Shown piece by piece: positions 42,691-54,316 of a DNA stretch of 64,000 nt. The first letter of the stretch is position 1. Each line of letters opens with the position of its first letter. The translations under genes and the position numbers were made by a program. Source of the DNA: Eustoma russellianum. Its lineage: Eukaryota > Streptophyta > Magnoliopsida > Gentianales > Gentianaceae. Under the pieces are notes generated by a model. The model worked only from the letters and a program-made list of their open reading frames with translations. It did no database searches and had not been told where the DNA came from. Where the stretch lies: positions 11,771,192 to 11,835,191 of the forward strand of contig AP025065.1 in the NCBI GenBank assembly GCA_036186865.1, given 5' to 3'.

Positions 42691-43035
42691 AATACACACA
42701 CACACACACACACATGGCCAAGGGGCTACTTTTATCTCCTCACTTGAGCTTGATCATACATCTTTATGATGTTGTATATCTTGATGGTCATGGCTCAAGA
42801 TGATATCTTTTCATGGTTTCCACCATCCTTATGCTGCATTTATGTTCATAATGACCTTAACCTTGAAAATCATCATTATGATGGAAACTAAGATGCATAT
42901 AGTTAGAATGAATGTTGAACTCATAATATATGTAGAAGATGAGAAAAAGATGAAATTTATGTGGTTAGGCAAAAGGTAACAACATTCGGCCATAAGGCCC
43001 TAAAGTGGAATAAACAACTTTGTTACATGATATGA
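42691..43035. other. (AC)n tail and ~320 bp without recognisable feature
   Basis: 42691-42712 is an (AC)n run forming the LINE F tail. 42713-43035 is AT-rich sequence in which I see no gene, no repeat shared with the rest of the window and no hairpin module. It may be host intergenic DNA, making it the best candidate for the pre-insertion locus. Confidence 0.6.
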
Positions 43036-43049
43036 ATATATATATATAT

Positions 43050-43096
<47 letters not shown>
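43036..43096. repeat. (TA)n tract at the LINE G/H insertion site
   Basis: About 60 nt of TA dinucleotides with one GA interruption, immediately left of the target sequence TGTAAGCAATTTTCCA. Confidence 0.93.
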
Positions 43097-43100
<4 letters not shown>

Positions 43101-43140
43101 AGCAATTTTCCATACATAAATATATATACACTAATAAACA

Positions 43141-44616
43141 ATGGCGTCGTCTTCTCAAGGCGTAACCGGCGATCGCACCTTCGCTGCAGTCATGTCCGCA
43201 ACCGCTGCTACAACCTCCGCTGCAACCATCAACCCAAAGACCATATCTAAACACAAAGGACATCCACTTCTCTCTTTTACGGATGATGAAATTGACTCTC
43301 TCGCCGCTCCTTTCCGGTTTACTCTTGTCGGCATCTTTTGGTTTGGACGACCACCATTGAAGATCATACGTGATGTCTTTGAACGCATTGGATTCAAATC
43401 TGATGTAAAGATTACGCTTTTAGATCAAACTCATATATTGATGAATTTTCTCCATGAACCTGATTACATCCGCTGTTTCTACCGGAGATCATGGACTATT
43501 GCAGGCTGTTCTATGCGAGTGACGAAATGGACCATCGACTTTGATCTGTCCGCAGATGCTCCGATTGTCCCGATTTGGATTGCACTGCCAGGCTTGCCAA
43601 TCCATTACCAACAAAAGGCAGCACTTTTTGAGATAGCACGTATAGTTGGCCATCCGATCAAACTTGACGTCGCTACTGCTGATGGTCTTCGACCATCGGT
43701 GGCGAGAATATGCGTAGAAGCCGACATCTCCAAGGAGCTACCCAAAAAAATTTTTTTGGAAGGGAAACAAAAGATCCATCAACAGCAGATAATCTATGAA
43801 GATCTTCCTTCTTTTTGTATGGACTGTCGTAGATTCGGACATGCAACGTCAAGCTGCGGCCAGAATGCGCAGGATTTACCGCCGCCGACAAAGTATCAAA
43901 AACCTAAACCACGCTGGACCCCAAAGAAGGGAACGAAAGACTCCACCTTGGACCCAGTCTCTGTTACATTATTACGTAAACCCACAGAGTCAGACACACA
44001 ACCTTCGAAGCAGCAAGCTTTGACACCCAACAATGCATCGCAGGAACAATTACCCCTACACACTGCTGTTGAATTACCAGAGGTCACAACCTTTCCTTCT
44101 CAAAAGGCAGGAAATGATCTCTCTCTGGACCAAGATCCTATTGATGAAGGGTTTAGTATTCACAGACTATTTGAAGAGCCAAACCATTCAGCACATGTTG
44201 CATCGGATGAACCAGATGTTTATCAAGTTTCGGACTCAGATGCTGATCAAATGCCTCAAACAGTGTACACAGACAATGCCTCACGAGCAAGATTTCTACA
44301 ACAAATGCGGGAGTCATTAGATGCGATCAAAAACCGTTTATCTGTACGAAGACAACGTTCTTCTTGCGATGATGCTCCACCCCACAGTACCACGGATATG
44401 TCACATGACGGATTTATGCCAGTTGCACCAAGACGGCGGCGCCGTCGTAAACACGAGTTGCCACCCAGGCCGCCTTCTACAGTTATAACAAGAAGTGCTT
44501 CTCTATGGGACCTTCCACCTCATCAGTGTTGCCATGAATGCGATCACGTGGAATATACGAGGGATACGAACCTCATTACAGCGTCTCATTACATTGCTCC
44601 ATCAGTCAAAAGTTGA
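43141..44616 (+). CDS. LINE G ORF1 (491 aa): DUF4283-like with CCHC knuckle
   Basis: RNA-binding protein of the LINE particle. ATG at 43141 (MASSSQGVTGD). DUF4283-like region residues ~45-215: FTLVGIFWFGRPPLK, DYIRCFYRRSWTIAGCSMRVTKWTIDFD, PIVPIWIALPGLPIHYQ, LRPSVARICVEADISKELP. Zinc knuckle C226-x2-C229-x4-H234-x4-C239 (CMDCRRFGHATSSC). Then a Gln/Thr/Asp-rich disordered region and a basic segment RRRRRKHELPPRPPS. In relatives ORF1 stops at the ORF2 ATGA; here the frame is shifted near the end and runs 27 codons over ORF2, so the last residues (from about LWDLPPH) are probably aberrant. No internal stop. Confidence 0.88.
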   Translation: MASSSQGVTGDRTFAAVMSATAATTSAATINPKTISKHKGHPLLSFTDDEIDSLAAPFRFTLVGIFWFGRPPLKIIRDVFERIGFKSDVKITLLDQTHILMNFLHEPDYIRCFYRRSWTIAGCSMRVTKWTIDFDLSADAPIVPIWIALPGLPIHYQQKAALFEIARIVGHPIKLDVATADGLRPSVARICVEADISKELPKKIFLEGKQKIHQQQIIYEDLPSFCMDCRRFGHATSSCGQNAQDLPPPTKYQKPKPRWTPKKGTKDSTLDPVSVTLLRKPTESDTQPSKQQALTPNNASQEQLPLHTAVELPEVTTFPSQKAGNDLSLDQDPIDEGFSIHRLFEEPNHSAHVASDEPDVYQVSDSDADQMPQTVYTDNASRARFLQQMRESLDAIKNRLSVRRQRSSCDDAPPHSTTDMSHDGFMPVAPRRRRRRKHELPPRPPSTVITRSASLWDLPPHQCCHECDHVEYTRDTNLITASHYIAPSVKS

Positions 44617-47600
44617 TCTTCTGATTCTTATTGAACCAAAACAACGCTCATCAAAGCTCATCTTTTACCAGTTAAAATTAGGTTTCTCCAATGCTTTGGA
44701 GACCTGTCAAGGTAATATCTGGATTTTTTGGAATGCTTCACTTCTGAGATTTGTAGATGTGCAACATGGAGTCCAAACATCGCATTTGTCTTTTGTTCAC
44801 ATCCCCTCGCAGCAGTCCTTTGCATGGTCAGCTGTTTATGGTAAACACACAATTGCTGCAAGGAGGGAATTATGGGAGGCTCTGATTCTTTTTTCTCAGC
44901 ATAACACATTACCATGGATTACAAGTGGGGATTTTAACACATATCTTTCTCTTGATGAGCATGATGGTCTCTCCTCCCCACCCATTCGCCATTTGCAGGA
45001 TTTCAGTCAATGTGTAGATGTCTGTGGGTTACAAGACCTACCTTTTGTTGGATCACCATTTACTTTGTCGCGTGGAACTGGATAAGGTAGAGTTCGACGC
45101 AGACTAGACAGGCATTTGTGTACTGTAGCATTCACTACAATATTTGCCAATATCTCGGTCCAGCATCTATCTCGAGCCACATCTGATCACTCCCCTATGC
45201 TACTTAAATGTACAACTACAGCAGAAAGGGTCCGTGTTCCTTTTCGTTACATTAATGCATGGGCAAGTCACTCAGACTTTAAATCATATGTTCAGCAGCA
45301 ATGGGCTCAATACCCTATGATCGGTGGCATGCGTGGACTATACATGAAGCTTAATAGATTGAAAAAAGATCTTCAACTTTGGAATAAAAATGTCTATGGC
45401 AACATCTTCAACAATGTTGTGGAAGCTGAGGCTGCTTATCGAAGGCTTGAAACTCAATTTGATATGGATCCTTCGCCTGCCAATCGTACATCCCTATCAT
45501 TGGCTCAGGCCAAACTATTGCAGGCCACTCATGCCCAAACCTCTTATTGGGCACAAAAGTCTAGAATACGGTGGGTCTCTGAAGGAGAGGCCAATACTGC
45601 ATACTTTCATGCTGTTGTTAAGGACAAGCATAGACGGCAACATATTGCCAATCTTCATAATTCTGAAGGCGTTCTTTTGCAGGACAATGCAGCACTAGGA
45701 GCTGAAGCAGTCTTATATTATCAGAAACTATTTGAGCATGAAGAAGTTGCTGGGATTTCTGATTTCATCAATCACATCCCCTCACTTGTGACATCTGAGG
45801 ATAATTGCATGTTGTTGCAAATGCCAACTGCGACTGAAATTAAGGAGGCAGTGTGGAACTTAAGTCCAACCAGTGCAGCAGGTCCGGATGGTTACAATGG
45901 CCACTTCTTCCGCACATGTTGGGACATACTACATCTTGATGTCACTCTTGCTGTGCAAGAGTTCTTTCTTGGAGTGCCTCTGCCAAGAGCCATGCTATCA
46001 TCCATTATCACATTGATCCCTAAAAAAACTCACCCACTTACATATGCGGATTTTCGACCTATTTGTCTATCCAACTTTATTAGCAAGGTAACCACGCGCA
46101 TATTAGCAACTCGCCTAAATGTGTTACTTCCTCAAATCATTTCTTCGGAACAGATTGGATTCTTGAAAGGCCATGACATAAGTGAGCATGTCAACATGGC
46201 CAATGAGATGGTGCACATACTTGAAAAGTCCGCCATGGCCAGGTAATGATCAAGCTAGATATGGCCAAAGCTTTTGACCGTGTTAACTGGTCGTACCTTG
46301 AAGCCATTATGCTAAAGTTTGGGTTTGATTCTCGTCTTCTGCGTATCATACTTAACAACATGCGATTATCCAAGCTCTCCATTTCAGTTAATGGTACAAC
46401 ACATGGTTTCTTTTCACCATCACGTGGAGTCAAGCAAGGTGATCCTCTGTCACCACTACTATTCATCATATGCTCAGAAGGTTTTACTCGTGGGTTGAAC
46501 AGATTATTCCACTCTCAGCAACTTAAAGGTTTTGCGTCTGGCAGAGTTGTGCCAGTATCTCATTTAGCCTACGCGGATGATTTATTAGTTTTTCTCAATG
46601 CCTCAACCCTCAACTTGGCACGATTTCAAACCTTCCTTCAAGAGTATCAACGTGCTTCGGGACAACTTGTCAATTTAACGAAAAGCCAGTTTGTATTAAG
46701 TTCATATATCACGCATCGGCAGCAAAATAATGTCATCCAAGTGTTGGCAATGCAGCCATCCTCTCTCCCAATCAAATACCTGGGATCCTATCTTTATCGT
46801 GGAGTCAACCGCGCTTCTTACTGTGTCTCACTATTGCAACATTTTGACTCCAAACTCACGGGCTGGGCTAGCCGTCTCTTGTCACCTGGCAGTCGTCTTA
46901 TATTACTTAAATCGGTTTTAACATCTATCCCTCTACATATTTTCGCTGCATCTCGCCTCCCCAAGAGTATCATCCATGAGCTCAACAGGAAAATCTCGCT
47001 TTTTCTATGGGGCGGAAAGCATCAATGGGCCACTCTTGGAAAACTCTGCTATCCCGAGACTGAAGGGGGTTGGGGAATCAGAAACTTAATACAAATACAA
47101 CAAGCTTATGATTGCAAGCTTTGGTGGAATTATCATTCAAGTGACTCACTGTGGGCAAACAATATGCGGGCACGGTATGGTCATAGAACGGATTACTTGG
47201 CCCGTATATACGACTCCCCTGGTTGGAAAAGAATATGTTCTACACACACTCTCTGCATGCAACTCACGACCGGCCACCCCTCTCCATTTTGGCGGTCAAG
47301 CCCAACTGGTCAATTCTCACTCAAATATGCGTATGAAGATGTTAGGCCACATCATGCTCATCTATTCTCTCATAAGTTCATTTGGTGGAAAGGAGTTCAA
47401 ATAACTATAAGTCTGTTTATCTGGAAACTGCTTCATTCGGCACTACCCATGGAAGACAATGTAAAGGCCTTTTCTTGCGTATGTCCAACAATCTGCCCAT
47501 TCTGCAAAAATGCCTCAGCTTCTATCTCACATGTCTTTCTACTTTGTCCGCGTGTTCAACCTATTTGGTCACAGCTTTCTGTGTTACTTGATGGCCCAAT

Positions 47601-48387
47601 GCCACAAACAGAGAACATACGTCAATACCTTCTTCAATGGTGGCTTCTCTCTTCAGCTACATCCTTAAAAGGTAACTTTAAAGTTGTTGGCCCAATCATG
47701 CTTTGCTGGGCAATTTGGAGAGTCTATACAAATCATCTATTTGGTAAATCTGATCTGCCAGTTACACACATCTTACATTTAACTAAACAATCTTGTTTTG
47801 ATTGGGCTGCCTCACGATCTGGCACGGCAATAGCACAATGCATACCCTCTTTGATTAGCAATGGTTTCTCTCCTCGTCTTCGACCAAAACGAATAATACC
47901 ATTGAAGTGGGCATGTCCTCCAACTGGGAAATTAAAATTAAATGTAGATGCTTCGGCTGGCCACTCACATGCTGCGGCAGGTGCAATACTTCGTGATACC
48001 AATGGCAAGATGGTAGCAGGCATCTCATTTCGCCTACCCATTGTGTCCCCCCTCAGAGCAGAGCTACAAGCGATTGTTTTTAGCCTATTATATTTTGGCT
48101 TGCTACATCGTAACATTATTATTGAGACGGACTGTCAGCAATTACCACAGTTATCAGACAACACAATCACTGCACTTTCGGAATACAACAGGCTTCTACA
48201 ACTCCTACAGCTCACGGGCAGTGCACTACATCATATCCCTAGGGAGATCAATATGGTGGCACATTATCTTTGTCTACATGCTCGATTGCAGCCAATCACT
48301 TGTATGTTCACTTCTGCCTCCCAGTTGCCCCAGTTGGCACGTGCATTTTATCGCACAGATGGCCGCATCCATGCGCTTCGAACGTAA
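44534..48387 (+). pseudogene. LINE G ORF2: endonuclease, RT, zinc region, RNase H; two lesions
   Basis: About 1280 codons from MNAITWNIRGIRTS (44534) to GRIHALRT-stop. Endonuclease: WNIRGI, LIEPKQ, SGDFNTYLS, TSDHSPML. RT: FRPICLSNF, MIKLDMAKAFDRVNWSYLE, SRGVKQGDPLSPLLFIICSEGF, catalytic YADD at 46570-46581, LPIKYLGSYLYRGVN. Zinc region: CPFCKNASASISHVFLLC. RNase H: PPTGKLKLNVDAS, LRAELQAI, IIETDCQQL, HIPREINMVAHYL. Lesions: a TAA at 45083-45085 after RGTG, and a frameshift at about 46242-46246 between AMAR and MIKLD. The 713-codon run 46246-48387 is fully open. Catalytic residues are all present, so this is the best template for the family. Confidence 0.9.
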
Positions 48388-49036
48388 TATACACAACTGG
48401 ATACGAATATTGGTTGCCTGCATCTACTGTATGCAGGCAACGCGGGTATACCATCTATCTCTCATAACATATGTCTGCTGCATTTGTTTCTATCTGTTGC
48501 CCGTAGTCTATGGACTACGGGCAACACCGGTACGCTTTGGAAGTAATATTTTGCTGCTGCCATTTAGAATTTGTGTTATGACTAATGCATCATTATCTTT
48601 GTTATGTCGAGGGACATCTATATTGAAGCGGATTATCTCACTATCACTGGCATGCACACCTAGCTGCAACCCCTGTTATTGGATCACCAAGACTGCTCTT
48701 CTCAAAGGCTACTACAACCACGCATCAAGACGGTTGAGCCCCATCCTCAAGTACATCCTTTCGGTCATAGGGACGTTATACAAATTTCTGAATGTACAAA
48801 CATGCAATACTTCCAATCAAATAAATATGTACGCTTTTTCCTTCGCCAAGGTTTTATCCACAAGGGTGGTTTTACTTGGCAAGGTTTTAATGCGGCATAT
48901 CATATTTGACTGGAGATTGCGCATTCTATCAGCTTTATATTTTTGGTTTACGTATGATATCCACTGATGTAAAAAGGTATTCTCCACCATAACGGAGACT
49001 CAACTTTATTAATAAAATTTCCTTTATAAAAAAAAA
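48388..49036 (+). other. LINE G 3' UTR with two stem-loops and end-proximal stem
   Basis: Perfect stem-loops at 48413-48441 (GTTGCCTGCAT / ATGCAGGCAAC) followed by GCGGGTATA, and 48496-48525 (GTTGCCCGTAGTC / GACTACGGGCAAC, 13 bp, 4-nt loop TATG) followed by ACCGGTACG. The end-proximal stem GCCAAG/CTTGGC with inner CCAC-AAGG-GTGG is at 48845-48880. Peptides read across this region are not conserved between copies. Confidence 0.8.
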
Positions 49037-49213
49037 TGTAAGCAATTTTCCAAAGAGATTCTCCTTTGGCGACTGGAGGGCGATTCATGGTGGCGGGCTT
49101 GACAGCCGCCGCCATCCACCATTTTCCAATCTCTATTTCATCTTTCTGCATTATTCTACTAATTTCTATATTGTCCCTTCCCTCTTCTTTTGGAATTCCT
49201 CACAATCGCAGTC

Positions 49214-50584
49214 ATGACCGCCGCCAATGTTTCATCATCGCAAATTCCGGAAACAGCCACGAAACAAAAATCTTATGCATCTTTGTTTCAGCCATCAAGC
49301 GTTCCGTCAATAGTGCCGAAGGAGATTCACAAGTATAAGGGCAGTCCTATGATTGCCTTTTTTGACAAAGAGATCACAGCATTGGCCGCCCCTTATCGGT
49401 TATTGCTGGTTGGAACTTTTTGGTATGGGTGTCCTCCAATTGCTACGATCTGAGCCGCGATCGAGCGCATTGGTTTTATAGGCGCGGTATGCACAAGCCT
49501 TTTGGACACCAATCACATTCTATTGACTTTTTCACAAGAGCAGGATTATCTTTGATGTTTCGCTCGGCAAAGCTGGACTATATCAGTTAAATACATGCGT
49601 GTTACTAAATGGACACCTGATTATGATCCAACAGTTGATGTCCCCATAGTCCCTGTATGGGTTTCACTTCCTGGTTTGCCAATACATTTTCATCAACGTG
49701 AGGCGTTATTCCAAATTGGACGCATGTTGGGTACGCCAAGGAAATTAGATACTGCAACCACTGAGCATAATCGTCCCTCTATTGCAAGATTATGTGTTGA
49801 AGTTGATGTGTCCCAAGAACTTCCTTTGCGTGTATTTATATAGATATCTAATCGTTGCATTACACAATCTGTAATCTATGAAGACCAACCTATGTATTGT
49901 GTTAAGTGTTCCCGTCTTGGTCATAAATCTACCACGTGCGGTCAGGATGACAAAGTAGAAGAGGTACCGAAAAATGCAGTCTCAAAGGCTGTACTATCCA
50001 AAGTGAAGGCCAGGAATAATCCCCAGCGATGGACCCCTCAAAAGGCGACGCCAGGGGAACAACCTGTCATCAATATGGCTACCGTGAATTAGCAAAATGG
50101 AGAGCTGTTACGCAATGAAAGTGTTCTAGAGAATAATGAGAATCTTTCAGCAATTGCACCTCCGTCTATCTCATTCCTATCACCGGATATGAATAGAATG
50201 GATGATATTTCACCCATGCAGGACATTTCACATCTCAAAAGTATTGATGATACTCTTTTTCAGATATTGCAAACAAGTTCCCCAAACTCATCCCATTCGG
50301 ACAATGAATTGGAACTTGAGGCCGCAGCTCCATCAGAGGTTCGTCAATCCACTGAAGGCGAGGTTAATATTGATTCTAATTACCCTGAGCAGGCATTGCC
50401 TCAGGAAATATTAGATCCTAATGAATTGCCAGTCACTCCGACATATCCAGGGGATGATGTCAATTTTCATGTTCCACCAAAGCTTTTACGGAGGCACCAC
50501 AAACAAAATGAGGCTTCATCTCCGCCATTTACTTGCTCTAGAGCAGCTCTCTCAAATTCATTTGATATACTGTCATCCCAATGA
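49214..50584 (+). pseudogene. LINE H ORF1, DUF4283-like, with stops
   Basis: ATG at 49214 (MTAANVSSSQIPE). YKGSPMIAFFDKEITALAAPYRLLLVGTFWYGCPPIATI then TGA (49451), a second TGA near 49553, VKYMRVTKWTPDYDPTVDVPIVPVWVSLPGLPIHFHQ, a TAG near 49841, YEDQPMYCVKCSRLGHKSTTC (intact C-x2-C-x4-H-x4-C knuckle) and an acidic tail ending FDILSSQ. The terminal TGA overlaps the ORF2 ATG at 50581. Stops correspond to CGA and CAA/CAG codons in relatives. Confidence 0.83.
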
Positions 50585-53500
50585 AGGTGATAATATGGAA
50601 TGTTAGAGGCATTCGAACGTCAGTGGATCGTTTAAAACTGTTGGCGCGCCGCTATTATTTGCACATTCTTGTTGTTATAGAGCCTAAGGCTAGAGCATCT
50701 TCATTTATTTCATATCGGCTACAACTTGGTTTTCCACAAGCTGCATCAGTCAATAGTGGCAATATTTAGATATTTTTGAGGGATTCATTTCTTCGGCTGG
50801 ATGGGGAGCGTCCAGGTATTCAAGATGATTCTATTCGATTTTGTTAGTTGCCTACATGTAATTTTTTTTGTTGTACTGTTGTATATGGTTTGGAAACAGT
50901 GGTCGTGCGACGTCCATTGTGGGCAAATCTTGGAGCTTTCTATGACACGTTGGATATTCCATGGCCAGTGGGAGGGGATTTTAATACATTTCTGAATTTG
51001 GATGAACATAAGGGCAGATCATCTCCCTCTCTTTGTTCCTTACAAGATTGTAATGATTTTATTTCAACAACATCTCTTCAGTCAGTTACTTCTCAGGGAT
51101 CATTATTTACATTGGCTGATGGGCAAGGTTTAGGCCGCGTTTGGCGTCATTTAGACTGTTACTTATGTTCATCAAGTTTTCTGGATATGTTCTCGACAGT
51201 ACAGTGCCAGCATTTGAATCGAGCTACGTCAGATCATTCTCCCATTTTTTTGGATTGTTGCTCGGAGACTCATGCGTCTGCTGCAGCTTTCAGATATTTA
51301 GATGTTTGGGCGACACATCTAGATTTATATAATTTTATAGTCCATCAACTGCAGTCGTTCCCGACAGTGGGTGGAATGTGGGATTTCTATAATAAATTGC
51401 GGAGTCTAAAACAACATATACGAATTTGGAACAAAGACGTCTTTGGGAATATATTTGATGCTATTGTAGCGACGAAGACTGACATCAATCATTGTGAGCG
51501 GATTTATGACTCCCCTCACACAGAAGAAACTCGTTCTGCGTATCATAAGAGTGTGGCGCAACTGCAACTAGCTCAGTCGCGAGCGTTGTTGTTTTGGAAA
51601 TAGAAGATAAATGTTAAATGGTATCAGGATGGTTATTCCAATACCAAATTCTTCCATCAATTTGTCAAAGAGCGTCGTAGAAAACAAATTATAACTCGCA
51701 TATCATGGGAGGATGGAATTGAGATCACAGAGCCTTATGATATCGAGGTGGAAGCGGTTTGTTTTTATGAGAGTTTGTTTAAGGCAGACACCACCTCTCA
51801 GTATCATTCTATCATGCAGTATATTCCTCTAGTTTCTGATGTGGATAATGGGATGCTATTAGCGATGCCCAAGTTGCAAGAAGTTAAACAGGCAGTATGG
51901 GTCGTTAGTCCAACAAGTGCAGCTGGTCCAGATGGTTTCCCGGGATCCTTCTATCGACTCTTTTGGCGGACCAGTCATATGGATGTTTACAAGGCGATTC
52001 AAGAATTTTTCATAGGTATTCACTCGCCATGTCAGTTAGCATCGACATTGATAACACTCGTTCTTAAAGTCGTCAATCCAAGTACATTTGCTGATTTCTG
52101 TCCTATCTGTCTCACTAATTTTATTGCAAAGGTAATAACTCGTCTGTTTACGACTCGTTTATCTGGTTTGTTTCCGAAGTAGATTTTCTCAGAATAGGCG
52201 GGATTCATGAAAGATAGGGATATTACAGAACAAATACTTCTCGCACAGGAAATGGTGCATGTCTTAGATAGGCCTGTGCATGGTGGTCATGTTTTAATTA
52301 AGTTGGATATGGCCAAGGCTTTTGATAGAGTATGTTGGTCGTACCTGTAGCAGCTTTTGCATAAAATGGGTTTTCATTCGCGATTGGTGCACATACTCAT
52401 GAATAATTTAGCATCCTCAGGCTGTTCAGTTTTAATAAATGGAAAGCCAACGGGCTTCTTTTCGGTTTCTCGAGGTGTAAAGCAGGGTGATCCATTATCT
52501 CCTCTTCTATTTATTTTGGCATCCGAAGTATTTTCACGTGGTTTAAACTCTTTGATCTCAGATAGACATTTAGTTGGATTTCATGCAGGACAAGTGCCGC
52601 AGGTATCCCATTTAGGCTTTGCAAATGATCTTGTTATTTTTCTTAACGGGTCAATTTGAAATTTACAAAGATTTCGGCAATTTTTGGAATCATACCAGCA
52701 AGCATCTGGTCAATTAGTGAATCTTCATAAGAGTCAAGTGGTGGTGGGAGCAGGCGTCTCACATACTCGCGCCTCTCAGGTTTTAGGCATGCACCTACCT
52801 TCTTTACCCATTAAATATCTTGGGTCTTATCTATATAAAGGTATTAATCGAGCGACGTATTGTGCTTCACTGCTCGCACACTTTGATGCTAAGTTACACT
52901 CTTGATCCTCCAAACTACTTTCTATGGCAGGCCGTCTAACATTGATTCGTCATGTGCTATGCTCCATGCCATTGCATATCATAGCCAGCGCAAGACTGCC
53001 TGCAAGTGTTATCGAGTCGCTCAATCGTAAAATGTCAACTTTCTTATAGAATGGACGCTATCATTGGCGCAGTTGGGATAAGATCCATCGAACAGCAGAG
53101 GATGGAGTCCTAGGGATTCGCAATATTCAACTAATTCAGAAATCATATGAGATATGGTGGAAATTTCATCATTCACAAACGTTGTGGGCTGTTTATACAC
53201 GGCGCAAGTGTGGTACTCGTGGTGCAATATATTCGCACGTTTATGGCTCATCTACGTCGAAGCGCATTTGTCGCACTCATGATTGTATGGCATCTCACGT
53301 GCAACATTCTCCGGATGGATTTCATTGGACAGCTGATTATACCCGCTTCATTTGGTGGTCACGATGCCCACCTACATGCAGTATATTCATTTGGAAACTT
53401 TGGATGAAAGCTATGCCGATGTCTGATAATATGCATGCATGGCAGGCCATTTATCCTACACAATGTGCCTTTTGCCGTGTTCATTCCGATTTTAGAGATC

Positions 53501-54316
53501 ATACTTTTCTCCATTGCTCATTGATCAAACCATTGTGGCAAGAAATTTCTATTTTGTTTTCAGGCCCATTGCCTGGAAATATGACAATTCTAAATTATCT
53601 TTTGCGCTGGTGGCGCACATCTTCACATAGGCATATGCTCGGCCAACTACAGGCAGTTGTCCCTTCTCTAGTTCCATGGGTTATTTGGAAGGAGTATACG
53701 AGTATTTGTTTTGGGAGGATAGTTTCTCTTACAAGAAATTATTTAATCATATTCGAGAACATATTTACACATGGTGTGCTTTTACCTAAGGGAGCAAGTT
53801 GTTGCAGACTATACCCCATTTGGTAGCCCGGTTTTTCTCCCCATCATTGCATTTACGTCATTATAAAATTGTACAATGGAGTTACCGCCTACAGGTAAAT
53901 TAAAATTAAATGTGGACGCTGCGGTAGGTCGACACACCGCAGCAGCAGGAGCGGTGTTGCGCAATCATCAGGGACAATTGGTCTCTGCTATTTGTTTTAT
54001 CTTGCCACCTTCAACTCCACTGAGGGAGGAAATAATGGCTTTGCAATATGCATTAATATATTATGCTGTGCAACATGATTAGTTGATGGTTGAGACGGAT
54101 GGCCCTAGTTTATTACAGCATCTTTCCTCTCCGGGACAATGCATGGGTACCCTTGCTACAGATTTACATCGTATAATACACTTCCTGCAGCTTAATGCTT
54201 CTACGCTCTCTTATTGGCCCTGGAGAATCAAATACCACAGCGCATACTCTTTCAAGATATTTCTATCACTCGGCTGGACTGACAATAAGTTTGTCGATGC
54301 ATGCTCTTCCAATTGA
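50581..54316 (+). pseudogene. LINE H ORF2, many stops and a changed RT active site
   Basis: ATG at 50581 (MKVIIWNVRGIRTSVDRL). Endonuclease: VVIEPKARAS, two TAG stops (50767, 50845), GGDFNTFLNLDEHKG, TSDHSPIFLDC. Connector and RT: AVWVVSPTSAAGPDGF, ICLTNFIAKVITRL, GVKQGDPLSPLLFILASEVFSRGL. The catalytic box reads FAND (52618-52629), one Asp changed to Asn. Further stops at about 51602, 52180, 52194, 52347, 52657, 52903 and 53047. Zinc region CAFCRVHSDFRDHTFLHC (near 53465). RNase H from 53876 (PPTGKLKLNVDAAVGRHTAAAGAVL) has a TAG at 54080. Not functional. Confidence 0.85.

Larger units (their letters stand above)
43113..49036 (+). mobile_element. LINE G: near-complete L1-type element
   Basis: Flanked by exact 16-bp duplications TGTAAGCAATTTTCCA (43097-43112 and 49037-49052). 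It carries ORF1, ORF2 with endonuclease, RT, zinc region and RNase H, a 3' UTR, AATAAA (49011-49016) and an A-tail. Only about 28 nt separate the left duplication from the ORF1 ATG, so most of the 5' leader seen in other copies is missing. It landed between a (TA)n tract and the 5' end of LINE H. Two lesions in ORF2 keep it from being intact. Confidence 0.92.

Noticed and set aside
42713..43035. Host gene or promoter in the repeat-free stretch
   Set aside because: No open frame of note, no exon-like pattern and no recognisable motif; described only as unassigned sequence.
48496..48525. Hairpins as bacterial-type terminators or tRNA-derived SINE
   Set aside because: No U-run follows, no A/B box or cloverleaf is visible, and they lie within LINE 3' UTRs of a plant genome.
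48041..48967. 308-codon plus-strand frame over the end of LINE G
   Set aside because: It overlaps the RNase H in another frame and then reads 3' UTR hairpins; sister copies do not keep it.
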